7,497 nucleotides of DNA from Bacteroidota bacterium (lineage in GTDB: Bacteria; Zhuqueibacterota; Zhuqueibacteria; Zhuqueibacterales; Geothermadaptataceae). The notes beneath the pieces were generated by a model that did not search any database, was not told the DNA's origin, and saw only the letters and a list, made by a program, of their open reading frames with translations. Both the position numbers and the translations under genes were made by a program. Numbering within the stretch: the first letter of the stretch is position 1; each line of letters opens with the position of its first letter. Location of the stretch: NCBI GenBank assembly GCA_011375275.1, contig DRLW01000171.1, positions 1 through 7,497 of the forward strand, written 5' to 3'. Positions 1-6,102 of this stretch are shown piece after piece.

Positions 1-66
1 GTTCCCGTCGATTTTCAGCGTCGCATCTTTGACAGGAACTTGCTTGAGAAGTATTGCGATCTTCAC
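1..66 (-). CDS. etfB: Electron transfer flavoprotein beta subunit, N-terminal fragment (cut by window edge)
   Basis: Only the first 22 codons are present; the reading frame is open to position 1 and continues outside the window. The translation begins MKIAILLKQVPVKDATLKID. This fits the start of EtfB/FixA proteins, where a first beta strand is followed by a conserved K-Q-V-P motif that begins the nucleotide-binding fold. The start is GTG at 64-66, chosen because a strong Shine-Dalgarno GGAGG (74-78) lies 7 nt upstream. ETF beta pairs with ETF alpha to carry electrons from acyl-CoA dehydrogenase FAD to the membrane quinone pool. A position downstream of an acyl-CoA dehydrogenase gene on the same strand therefore makes functional sense. 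The 303-bp gap to that gene is filled largely with repeats, so etfB may have its own promoter. The call rests on a short stretch plus context. Confidence 0.75.
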   Translation of the reverse strand, partial: MKIAILLKQVPVKDATLKIDGN

Positions 67-73
67 AAAAAGT

Positions 74-78
74 CCTCC
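74..78 (-). promoter_or_regulatory. Shine-Dalgarno site deciding the GTG start of etfB
   Basis: On the minus strand GGAGG stands 7 nt (ACTTTTT) before the GTG at 64-66. No ATG lies in frame at this point, and the protein alignment begins exactly at this GTG, so this site fixes the start of the truncated gene. Confidence 0.75.
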
Positions 79-119
79 AGTTTTGATATGTTTTTCAGAA
101 AATTATGTATTCACCTCTC

Positions 120-143
120 GTCACACCGCTCCTGCGGTGTGAC
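120..143. repeat. Perfect 10-bp hairpin, TCCT loop
   Basis: Arms GTCACACCGC (120-129) and GCGGTGTGAC (134-143) are exact reverse complements around the tetranucleotide TCCT. The same arms recur as 11-bp perfect hairpins at 6884-6909, 7056-7081 and 7382-7407. There is no T-tract after it on either strand, so it does not look like an intrinsic terminator. Confidence 0.9.
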
Positions 144-169
144 ACGATCCTGCGGTGTGACACCCCTGC

Positions 170-189
170 GGCGACGCTCCCGCGTCGCC
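170..189. repeat. Perfect 8-bp hairpin, TCCC loop
   Basis: Arms GGCGACGC (170-177) and GCGTCGCC (182-189) pair perfectly around TCCC. It takes the place, relative to the preceding GTGTGAC hairpin, of the GCCGC/GCGGC hairpin in the right-hand array, but with an unrelated stem sequence and the same type of loop. Confidence 0.85.
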
Positions 190-280
190 AGCACAAAGCC
201 ACGAAGGGCCTCACCAACCAGAACCATACACCATCTCTCACCACACCGCTCCTGCGATGTGACGCCCCCGCGTCGCAGCA

Positions 281-369
281 CAATTTTCACCCGCCCCCCG
301 TACAGAACCGCTCAAGATAACACGCCATGCCCTGCATTGCAAGGTGAAAATCAGCGCCCGGAACCGCTC
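281..369. other. Intergenic spacer with a long-range inverted repeat
   Basis: This is the stretch between the repeat cluster and the stop codon of the acyl-CoA dehydrogenase gene. It contains a perfect 9-bp inverted repeat, ATTTTCACC (283-291) and GGTGAAAAT (343-351), with 51 nt between the arms, and a 9-bp direct repeat GAACCGCTC (305-313 and 361-369). I see no convincing intrinsic terminator for the dehydrogenase gene here. No gene is apparent. Confidence 0.5.
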
Positions 370-2109
370 TCAGAAGTCCAGCACCTCAAAGGGAAAGCGG
401 TTGAGCTCATAGGCATGCGCGACGATCTCTTTGCGCACCGCGTCTGAATTGTTGTCGATCTGGCGCAGATTGCGACGGATGCGCCGCCAGGCCATGTCGC
501 AATAGAGCCGCATCGGCGGCAGCTCCTGGTCCACCGGCTTATCCGCCTTCATGCGCGTATCGATGCGCGAGATCACCGCGACGATGCCGAAGAGATCGAT
601 CGCGATATTGGCGATGCGCTCCAGGATGAACTCGCGGTGGATGATCTCTTTGCCGTATTTCATCAGCACTTTTTCCACCACCTGCTTCAGCTCAGCGGCA
701 TAATCGTTGAACTTATCCACCTGTTCCTTCAGGCGCGGGTCGGTATTCTTCAGCGAGTCGTGGATGACGCGGTCTTTGACCTTGTGCACGGCAAACTCGG
801 TCAGCAGGCCGAAGCCTTTGATCGGGTCGCGCAGCGCCTTGCCGATTTTTTTCAGATACTCGCCCGGGCCTTGCATGCCGGAAAGGGCGATAAAGGCGCG
901 CAAAATCTCGTTCGTGCCTTCGAAAATCAGATTGATGCGGGCATCGCGCATGAACCGCTCGTACTCATATTCCGCAGAATAGCCCAGGCCGCCGGCGATC
1001 TGCATGGTTTCGTTGACCGTGTCCCAGAGAATTTCCGAGGCCGCAACCTTGCAGATGGCAGACTCCAGAGAGTAATCGACGACTTTGCGGTCTGCCAGTC
1101 CGGCGGTGAGGTACACCATGCTTTCGGCAGCGTAGGTGTTGGCGACCATGCGGGAGATTTTATTCTGAATCATCTCAAATTCCGCGATCGGCTGGCCGAA
1201 CTGCTTGCGGTTGCGCGCATAATCGATGCTCTTGTGGATCAGTGCTTTGCACCCGCCGACGCAGCCCGCTGCCAGGCTCAGGCGGCCGGTGTTGAGCACC
1301 TCCATGGCGATTTTGAACCCTTTGCCCACCGGACCGAGCACATTCTCCACCGGGACGCGCACGTTGTCGAAATTCAGCGAGGCGGTGTTGGAGCCACGAA
1401 TGCCGAGCTTATCCTCGGGCTTGCCGTGGCTGACGCCTTCCCAGGCTGTCTCCACCAGAAATGCGGTGATCTTTTGCCGCACTTCTCCCTTTTCATGCAC
1501 ATCGGTTTTGGCGAACACCGTGGCCAGGTCTGCTGTGCCGCCGTTGGTGATCCAGATTTTGCCGCCATTGAGAATGAACTCTGTTTTGGCCTCATTCAGT
1601 TTGGCGAAGGTCTGAATACCGGCGGCGTCGGAACCGGCGCCCGGCTCGGTCAGGGCAAAGCAGGCCGTCCATTCGCCGCTGGCCAGTTTGGGCAGATAGT
1701 GCTGCTTCTGCTTTTCGTTGCCGTACATCAGCAATCCATTGGTTCCGATGCTGAGGTGTGCGCCGAGGCTGGTCGCGATCGAGGCATCGCGTGTGCAGAT
1801 TTCCTCAAAAATGCGCGCGTAACCGGTTTTGGACATGCCGCCACCGCCGTACTCTTCGGGAATGGACATGCCGAAAAAACCGAGCTCCTTCATGCCATCG
1901 GAGACTTCTTTGGGGATTTTTTTGTCGCGGTCGATCTGCCGGGCATCGATGTTGTCATCAGCAAACTCGCGCCAGGCCTGCAGGATGAGATGAATATTCT
2001 CCAGCTCCTCAGCATCCGGCATCGGGTAGGGGAAGATGATCTCCTGCGCGATATCCCCTGTGAACAGGCTTTTCATGAAACTGGAGGACGTGCTCTCATG
2101 CGGTGCCAT
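370..2109 (-). CDS. Acyl-CoA dehydrogenase, very-long-chain (VLCAD/ACAD9-like) type
   Basis: This FAD enzyme oxidises fatty acyl-CoA to trans-2-enoyl-CoA, the first step of beta-oxidation, and passes electrons to ETF. At 579 aa it is about 200 residues longer than the ~380-residue short/medium-chain enzymes. Visible parts are an N-terminal helical domain (about 35-145), the middle beta domain with signature CFALTEPGAGSDA (150-162) and WITNGG (186-191), and the C-terminal helical domain with RKQFGQPI (301-308), QIAGGLGYS (370-378) and IFEGTNEILR. E397 in that last motif aligns with the catalytic base (E376 of MCAD). The segment FIALSG and the ~150 residues after it match the extra C-terminal region of VLCAD/ACAD9, which in the mitochondrial enzyme mediates membrane association and dimerisation. 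The ATG at 2107-2109 has GAGG (2115-2118) 5 nt upstream. A terminator separates it from the upstream fadJ. The chain-length preference is inferred. Confidence 0.96.
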   Translation of the reverse strand: MAPHESTSSSFMKSLFTGDIAQEIIFPYPMPDAEELENIHLILQAWREFADDNIDARQIDRDKKIPKEVSDGMKELGFFGMSIPEEYGGGGMSKTGYARIFEEICTRDASIATSLGAHLSIGTNGLLMYGNEKQKQHYLPKLASGEWTACFALTEPGAGSDAAGIQTFAKLNEAKTEFILNGGKIWITNGGTADLATVFAKTDVHEKGEVRQKITAFLVETAWEGVSHGKPEDKLGIRGSNTASLNFDNVRVPVENVLGPVGKGFKIAMEVLNTGRLSLAAGCVGGCKALIHKSIDYARNRKQFGQPIAEFEMIQNKISRMVANTYAAESMVYLTAGLADRKVVDYSLESAICKVAASEILWDTVNETMQIAGGLGYSAEYEYERFMRDARINLIFEGTNEILRAFIALSGMQGPGEYLKKIGKALRDPIKGFGLLTEFAVHKVKDRVIHDSLKNTDPRLKEQVDKFNDYAAELKQVVEKVLMKYGKEIIHREFILERIANIAIDLFGIVAVISRIDTRMKADKPVDQELPPMRLYCDMAWRRIRRNLRQIDNNSDAVRKEIVAHAYELNRFPFEVLDF

Positions 2110-2126
2110 ATCAACCTCATTTGGTC

Positions 2127-2142
2127 TGAAGATTCACATTCA
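2127..2142 (-). promoter_or_regulatory. Degenerate FadR-box-like element upstream of the acyl-CoA dehydrogenase gene
   Basis: Read on the minus strand, TGAATGTGAATCTTCA begins with the TGAATG half of the fadR-proximal box and ends in TTCA. It is 2 bp shorter than the perfect 18-bp site at 6777-6794 and its inner positions do not match well. It lies between the fadJ terminator and the Shine-Dalgarno, where an operator would be expected. No good -10/-35 pair is visible in this 63-bp stretch. This is tentative. Confidence 0.25.
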
Positions 2143-2172
2143 GCGCGGCGGCGCAGATCACCTGCCGCGCAC

Positions 2173-2212
2173 AAAAAAACAGGCGCCGGCGAGAGCAACT
2201 CACCAGCGCCTG
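2173..2212 (-). terminator. Intrinsic (rho-independent) terminator after fadJ
   Basis: On the minus strand, 8 nt after the fadJ stop codon, a 14-bp stem forms from CAGGCGCTGGTGAG (2199-2212) and CTCGCCGGCGCCTG (2180-2193). It has two G-U pairs and a 5-nt loop, and is followed at once by seven T (2173-2179). This is the textbook layout of an intrinsic terminator. It should end the fadR-fadI-fadJ transcript or attenuate transcription into the acyl-CoA dehydrogenase gene. Confidence 0.9.
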
Positions 2213-2220
2213 CACGCTGT

Positions 2221-4641
2221 TTATTCAAAGAATTTTTTGTCCCCTTTGGCCATGTCCTGCAACAGACCGGCCGGGGCAAAACGGTCGCCGTACTTTTCAG
2301 CATATTTTTCCAGCAAGCCCACGACTTTGCCGCTGCCCAGGTTATCCGCATAGGTGAGCAAACCGCCGCGGAAAGGCGGGAAGCCTGTGCCGAAAATCAT
2401 GCCGATATCGACATCCCGGGGATGCCGGACGATCTCTTCTTCCAGGCAGCGCGCCGCTTCGTTGATCATCACCAGGATGCAGCGTTCCTGAATTTCAAAA
2501 GCCGGCAGGGTTTCCCCGGCGCTGATGTGTTCGGCAATGACGCGATAGACCTCGGCATCCGGCTGGCGCTCTTTGCGGTTGTACTGGTAAAAACCGCTGC
2601 CGGATTTTTTGCCCAGCCGCCCGGCATCGACCATTTTTTCCAGAATCGGCGAGGGCACGGCTTTGTCGCCAAAAGCCTGGTGCAGAATGCCCGCAACCTT
2701 GTGGGTCACGTCGATCCCGACCTCATCGTACAGGGTCAGCGGGCCCATGGGCATGCCGAACTCCACGACCGCTTTGTCGATCGCTTCGATTTTCTGCCCC
2801 TGCTCGAGCAGCAGCAGGGCCTCATTCATGTATGGCGACAGAATGCGGTTGACCAGAAATCCCGGGCGGTCTTTCACCACGATAGCGGTTTTGCCCAGCT
2901 TGCGGCTGAAAGCAACCAGGCTGGCCACAGTATCGTCAGCCGTCTTTTCGCCCCGAATGACCTCCACCAGCGGCATTTTGTGCACCGGATTGAAAAAGTG
3001 CAGCCCGGCGACTTTACCCGGCCGCTTTGTCGCTTCGGCCATCTCGGTGACGGACAGGGATGAGGTGTTGCTGGCCAGCACCGCGTGTTCCGGCACGATT
3101 CCATCCAGCTCCTTGAACACCGCTTTTTTCACCTCCATCTTTTCGATGATCGCCTCGATGACCAGATCGACTTTTTCAAAGCCAGAATAGTCGGTGGTGC
3201 CGGAGATCAGGCCGAGCTTGCGCTGCATGTCCGCGGGCTTGAGCTTGCGCTTCTTTACGGCTGTGGCAAACACTTTCGAAGCCTGCTCCATGCCCTTGCC
3301 GATGGCCGCGAGATTGATGTCCTTCATGCGCACGGGGATGTCGTTATACGCCAGCAACTGCGCGATACCGCCGCCCATGATGCCGGCGCCGAGTACACCG
3401 GCACGGGAGAATTTCTGCACCTCGCCGGAGAACCCATCGACGCCGTAATCCTTTTTCAGATCCTCGGTCATGCGGAAAATGCGCACCAGGTTTTTGCTCA
3501 CCGGCGAAACGATGAGTTCGCCGAGAAATTTTGCCTCCACGGCCAGGCCCTCGGACAGGGAAGTGGACATGCCCTTTTCCACGGCCTCGATCGCTTTCAT
3601 CGGCGCCGGATAGTGGCCTTTGGTGTTTTTCTGCACGGTCTTGCGCGCCTGGTCGAAGAGAATGCGGCGTCCGAGCGGGTTTTTCTCCAGCAGAAAAGCC
3701 TGCATGTTGCTCTTCCTGCGCCGTGCTTCGATTTTCTTGCGCGCCGCGGGTTTCTGCACCTCGCGGGCAAAATCCAGCGCGGTCTTGCGCGCGTAGTCAT
3801 CAGGAAATTCCGCCGGAATGATGCGGTCGATCAGCCCGTCGCGGTAGGCTTTGCTCACCGAAACCAGGCGGCCGGTGAGGATGTAGTCCAGCGCTTTCTG
3901 AATGCCGATCAGCCGCGGCAGGCGTTGCGTGCCGCCCCAGCCGGGCAGGATGCCGAGCTTGACCTCAGGCAGGCCGATTTTCGTCGCCGGCATATCGCGG
4001 GCGATGCGGTACGTGCACGCCAGCGCCAGCTCGGTGCCGCCGCCGACGCAGGTGCCGTGGATCACCGCGATGGTCGGATACGGCAGGTACGAGAGTTTGC
4101 CGAAAATGCGGTGCACATGCTTGGAGATCGCCTCGCCCTCAGCCTGATCCTTGATGCGGTCAAAAGCGGTGATATCCGCACCAGCGATGAAATTTTTCTC
4201 CTTCGCGCTGGTGATCAGCAGTGCTTTGAGATCGTCGCGGGTCACAAGCTCATCGAGCAGAGCGTCCAGCTCGTTGATGACGTTCTCGTCGAGCACGTTG
4301 ACCGCCTTGCCGGGCATGTCAAACGTGAGCACGCCGATGCCATCATCCACCGAGAGGGAGAGCGCCGGAGCCGCGGGCTTTTTCTCCGGTGATGTACTGG
4401 TTTCGGTTTGTGCGCTTTTCTTCGCCGTCGTTTTTTTACGCGCTGTGGTTTTCTTCTTTTCCGGTGCCTTAGCGGCCGCCTCTGTGGTTTTTTTCGTGGA
4501 CTTTGCCGCTGTCTTGCGCGTAGTTGTCTTGCGCGCAGGTTTCTTTTTTTCTGCAGAAGCGTCCTTCTTCTCTGCCGCAGAGGACGCTGCTTTTTCTTCT
4601 GCAGCGTTCTGGTTTTCAGCCTTTGCTTTGTCCTCAGCCAT
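2221..4641 (-). CDS. fadJ: Fatty-acid oxidation multifunctional enzyme alpha subunit (enoyl-CoA hydratase / 3-hydroxyacyl-CoA dehydrogenase) with a Lys-rich N-terminal tail
   Basis: It hydrates trans-2-enoyl-CoA and oxidises the 3-hydroxyacyl-CoA with NAD, and should form a complex with the thiolase encoded just upstream. From the ATG at 4639-4641 it is 806 aa. Residues 1-92 are a low-complexity Lys/Ala/Thr tail; residues 93-806 (about 714) equal the usual FadJ length. Hydratase domain: oxyanion-hole motif FIAGADI (151-157), with E204 (in GGGTELALAC) and E226 (in GLPEVKLG) at the positions of the two catalytic glutamates of FadB. NAD domain: GAGIMGGG, a GxGxxG motif at 418-423. Dehydrogenase: SNTSS (524-528), the catalytic pair H548 (in GLHFFNPVH) and E560, and N598 (in PGFLVNR). 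A second C-terminal dehydrogenase repeat follows. All key residues are present. The start is supported by GAGG 5 nt upstream and by the spacing from the thiolase stop; an upstream GTG in the same frame is rejected. Confidence 0.95.
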   Translation of the reverse strand: MAEDKAKAENQNAAEEKAASSAAEKKDASAEKKKPARKTTTRKTAAKSTKKTTEAAAKAPEKKKTTARKKTTAKKSAQTETSTSPEKKPAAPALSLSVDDGIGVLTFDMPGKAVNVLDENVINELDALLDELVTRDDLKALLITSAKEKNFIAGADITAFDRIKDQAEGEAISKHVHRIFGKLSYLPYPTIAVIHGTCVGGGTELALACTYRIARDMPATKIGLPEVKLGILPGWGGTQRLPRLIGIQKALDYILTGRLVSVSKAYRDGLIDRIIPAEFPDDYARKTALDFAREVQKPAARKKIEARRRKSNMQAFLLEKNPLGRRILFDQARKTVQKNTKGHYPAPMKAIEAVEKGMSTSLSEGLAVEAKFLGELIVSPVSKNLVRIFRMTEDLKKDYGVDGFSGEVQKFSRAGVLGAGIMGGGIAQLLAYNDIPVRMKDINLAAIGKGMEQASKVFATAVKKRKLKPADMQRKLGLISGTTDYSGFEKVDLVIEAIIEKMEVKKAVFKELDGIVPEHAVLASNTSSLSVTEMAEATKRPGKVAGLHFFNPVHKMPLVEVIRGEKTADDTVASLVAFSRKLGKTAIVVKDRPGFLVNRILSPYMNEALLLLEQGQKIEAIDKAVVEFGMPMGPLTLYDEVGIDVTHKVAGILHQAFGDKAVPSPILEKMVDAGRLGKKSGSGFYQYNRKERQPDAEVYRVIAEHISAGETLPAFEIQERCILVMINEAARCLEEEIVRHPRDVDIGMIFGTGFPPFRGGLLTYADNLGSGKVVGLLEKYAEKYGDRFAPAGLLQDMAKGDKKFFE
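4366..4641 (-). other. Region encoding the histone H1-like Lys/Ala/Thr-rich tail of FadJ
   Basis: This codes for residues 1-92. The first 90 residues contain 23 Lys, 3 Arg, 22 Ala and 14 Thr against 12 acidic residues, and almost no hydrophobic side chains. Motifs such as KKTTARKKTTAKK recur, as in the tails of histone H1 and of bacterial H1-like proteins. The first ~30 residues are mixed Ala/Glu/Lys; the most basic part is about 32-76. No signal peptide or membrane segment is visible. No Met codon occurs between the start and the hydratase domain, so the tail is expected to be made as part of the enzyme. Confidence 0.85.
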
Positions 4642-4646
4642 CTTTG

Positions 4647-4650
4647 CCTC
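4647..4650 (-). promoter_or_regulatory. Shine-Dalgarno site deciding the fadJ start
   Basis: AAAGAGG on the minus strand, with core GAGG at 4647-4650, lies 5 nt before the ATG at 4639-4641. The alternative GTG at 4753-4755 would overlap the thiolase gene and add 38 residues unlike any FadJ, so this site fixes the start and confirms that the Lys-rich tail is translated. Confidence 0.8.
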
Positions 4651-4706
4651 TTTAATTTTTATGAAGTTCTGTTTTTGCCATCCTGTTCGCTTTACACGGT
4701 CGTTCG

Positions 4707-5993
4707 CTACGTGCGCTCGACGATCATGGCGCCCCCCTGGCCGCCACCGACGCACAGCGTCGCCAGGCCGAGATCGAGGGAACGGCGCTGCATCTCTTTC
4801 AGCAGGGTGAGCACGATGCGCGTGCCCGAGCTGCCCACCGGGTGGCCGAGAGCAATCGCCCCGCCGTTGACGTTGAGAATCTCCCGGTCGATCTCACCGA
4901 TAGCATCATCCAGCCCGAGCCGGTCCTGCGCCAGCTTGCGGTCGCGGAAGACCTGTTCGTTGGCGATCACCTGCGCTGCAAACGCCTCGTTGATCTCGAT
5001 CAGTTTGATATCTTTGAATGCCACGCCGGCTTTTTTCAGCGCGATGGGTGTGGAATACGCCGGCCCCAGCCCCATGCGCGCCGGGTCCAGTCCGGCAAAG
5101 GCGTAGCTGCGGATCGTGCCGAGGGGCTCATAGCCGAGTTCTTTTGCCTTTTCTGCGCTCATCACCAGCATGGCAGCAGCACCGTCGGTGATCTGGCTGC
5201 TGTTGCCCGCCGTCACCGTGCCGTAGTTGCGGTCAAACGCCGGACGCAGCTTTTGCAGCGCCTCCATCGATTGATTCTTGCGGATGCCGTTGTCCTCATC
5301 CACCGGCATGGCCCGTTTCGGCGGCGGAAATACCGGGACGATTTCTTCTTTCAGCTTGCCGAGGTCGGTTGCCTGGGTGGCGCGTTCGTGGCTCATCAGG
5401 GCGAATTTATCCTGCTCCTCGCGGGAAATGAGAAACTCCTTGGCCAGCACCTCGGCGGTCTCGCCCATGTTCAAATCGCAGATCGGGTCGGTGAGGCCGA
5501 CCTGCAGGCCGATGATGGGTTTGAGATGTTTGGGGCGGATTTTGGCAAAGGCTGCCATGCGCTGGGCCGCGGTTTTGGCGCGCGCGGCTTCCGCCATCAC
5601 TTCGGCAAAATCTTTCGGGTACAGCAGCGGGATATTGCTCATCGATTCCACGCCGCCGACCAGCATCACCTCCGCCTCGCCGGCGCGGATTTTCAGAAAA
5701 GCATTGGCGATCGATTCCATGCCCGAGGCGCAGTTGCGCCCGACGGTGAAAGCCGGAATCTTGCGCGGCAGCCCGGCCATGAGGGCGATCACCCGGGCGA
5801 TGTTGGCTGCCTCCGCCGGTTGCGCGATGTTGCCGATCACCACCTCATCGATCAGCTCGGGATCGATCCCGGAGCGGACCACGAGCTCGGCCACCACAGT
5901 GCGCCCCAACTCCTGAGCAGTAATGTCTTTGAACAGAGTCCCTGCCTTGATGTACGGGGTCCGTAATCCATCAACAATCACGACTTCTCGCAT
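4707..5993 (-). CDS. fadI: 3-ketoacyl-CoA thiolase (acetyl-CoA acyltransferase), FadI/HADHB type
   Basis: It cleaves 3-ketoacyl-CoA with CoA to acetyl-CoA and a chain shortened by two carbons, the last step of the spiral. The 428 aa compare with about 436 for E. coli FadI. The nucleophilic C88 lies in GRNCASGMES, the NEAFAA motif is at 335-340, H384 in GHPVGSSG and the second catalytic C414 in CVGGGQGG, so the active site is complete. The stretch from about 123 to 180 (AKTAAQRM... MGETAE) and the segment RKNQSMEALQKLRPAFDR match the FadI/trifunctional beta-subunit branch rather than short-chain acetoacetyl-CoA thiolases. The ATG at 5991-5993 is preceded by AAGGAAG (5998-6004). fadJ starts 65 bp downstream and fadR ends 109 bp upstream, so the three genes probably share a transcript. 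The 109-bp gap holds a TTCCGGAA palindrome (6034-6041) but no clear promoter. Confidence 0.95.
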   Translation of the reverse strand: MREVVIVDGLRTPYIKAGTLFKDITAQELGRTVVAELVVRSGIDPELIDEVVIGNIAQPAEAANIARVIALMAGLPRKIPAFTVGRNCASGMESIANAFLKIRAGEAEVMLVGGVESMSNIPLLYPKDFAEVMAEAARAKTAAQRMAAFAKIRPKHLKPIIGLQVGLTDPICDLNMGETAEVLAKEFLISREEQDKFALMSHERATQATDLGKLKEEIVPVFPPPKRAMPVDEDNGIRKNQSMEALQKLRPAFDRNYGTVTAGNSSQITDGAAAMLVMSAEKAKELGYEPLGTIRSYAFAGLDPARMGLGPAYSTPIALKKAGVAFKDIKLIEINEAFAAQVIANEQVFRDRKLAQDRLGLDDAIGEIDREILNVNGGAIALGHPVGSSGTRIVLTLLKEMQRRSLDLGLATLCVGGGQGGAMIVERT

Positions 5994-6102
5994 GTGTCTT
6001 CCTTAAATTATTGGGGTTGATCTGATGATATTCTTCCGGAAAGGAAAAAGCTGTTCATCCTGTTGTCCCTTCCGGCAGAATACGTCCGGTTAGTGTTTAC
6101 AA

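Larger units (their letters stand above)
111..280. repeat. Cluster of intergenic palindromic repeats (left flank)
   Basis: This stretch between etfB and the acyl-CoA dehydrogenase gene holds several copies or fragments of the hairpin repeat family that also forms the array at the right end of the window. In order there is a full GTCACACCGC/GCGGTGTGAC hairpin (120-143), a solitary extra right arm GCGGTGTGAC (152-161), a GGCGACGC/GCGTCGCC hairpin (170-189), and a degenerate copy near 242-263 followed by a GCGTCGC fragment (269-275). Short ORFs cross the region on both strands, but they consist of the translated repeat and show no Shine-Dalgarno or recognisable domain, so I treat it as non-coding. 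Confidence 0.85.

Noticed and set aside
96..113. FadR-box-like sequence upstream of etfB (minus strand TGAATACATAATTTTCTG)
   Set aside because: Only the TGAAT half and the central bases fit; the second half does not, so the match is close to chance for AT-rich sequence.
305..369. Direct repeat GAACCGCTC (305-313 and 361-369) as a target-site duplication
   Set aside because: The segment between the copies has no terminal inverted repeats next to them and no mobile-element content, and the second copy ends beside the dehydrogenase stop codon. Chance similarity is as likely.
40..447. Small ORFs across the left repeat cluster
   Set aside because: They run through palindromic repeats and into the antisense of the dehydrogenase C-terminus; composition and lack of a Shine-Dalgarno speak against coding.
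637..3063. Very long plus-strand ORF (808 codons) antisense to the dehydrogenase gene and fadJ
   Set aside because: It runs antisense through two clearly functional genes and the terminator between them. Its composition (rich in His, Gln, Phe, Ala) is typical of a GC-rich antisense frame, and no known domain is visible.
4543..4549. In-frame A_AAA_AAG slippery heptamer (minus strand) and two other A7 runs in the fadJ tail region
   Set aside because: Lys-rich coding sequence makes such runs unavoidable. I see no suitably spaced stimulatory stem or upstream Shine-Dalgarno-like element, and the zero frame is needed for the enzyme.
4642..4755. Upstream GTG start for fadJ at 4753-4755
   Set aside because: It would overlap the thiolase gene and add 38 residues unrelated to the family, while the ATG at 4639-4641 has a proper Shine-Dalgarno 5 nt upstream.
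3085..5966. Other long plus-strand ORFs antisense to fadJ and fadI
   Set aside because: They are shadows of the minus-strand genes: no domain motifs, no Shine-Dalgarno evidence, and the minus-strand frames hold complete catalytic motifs.
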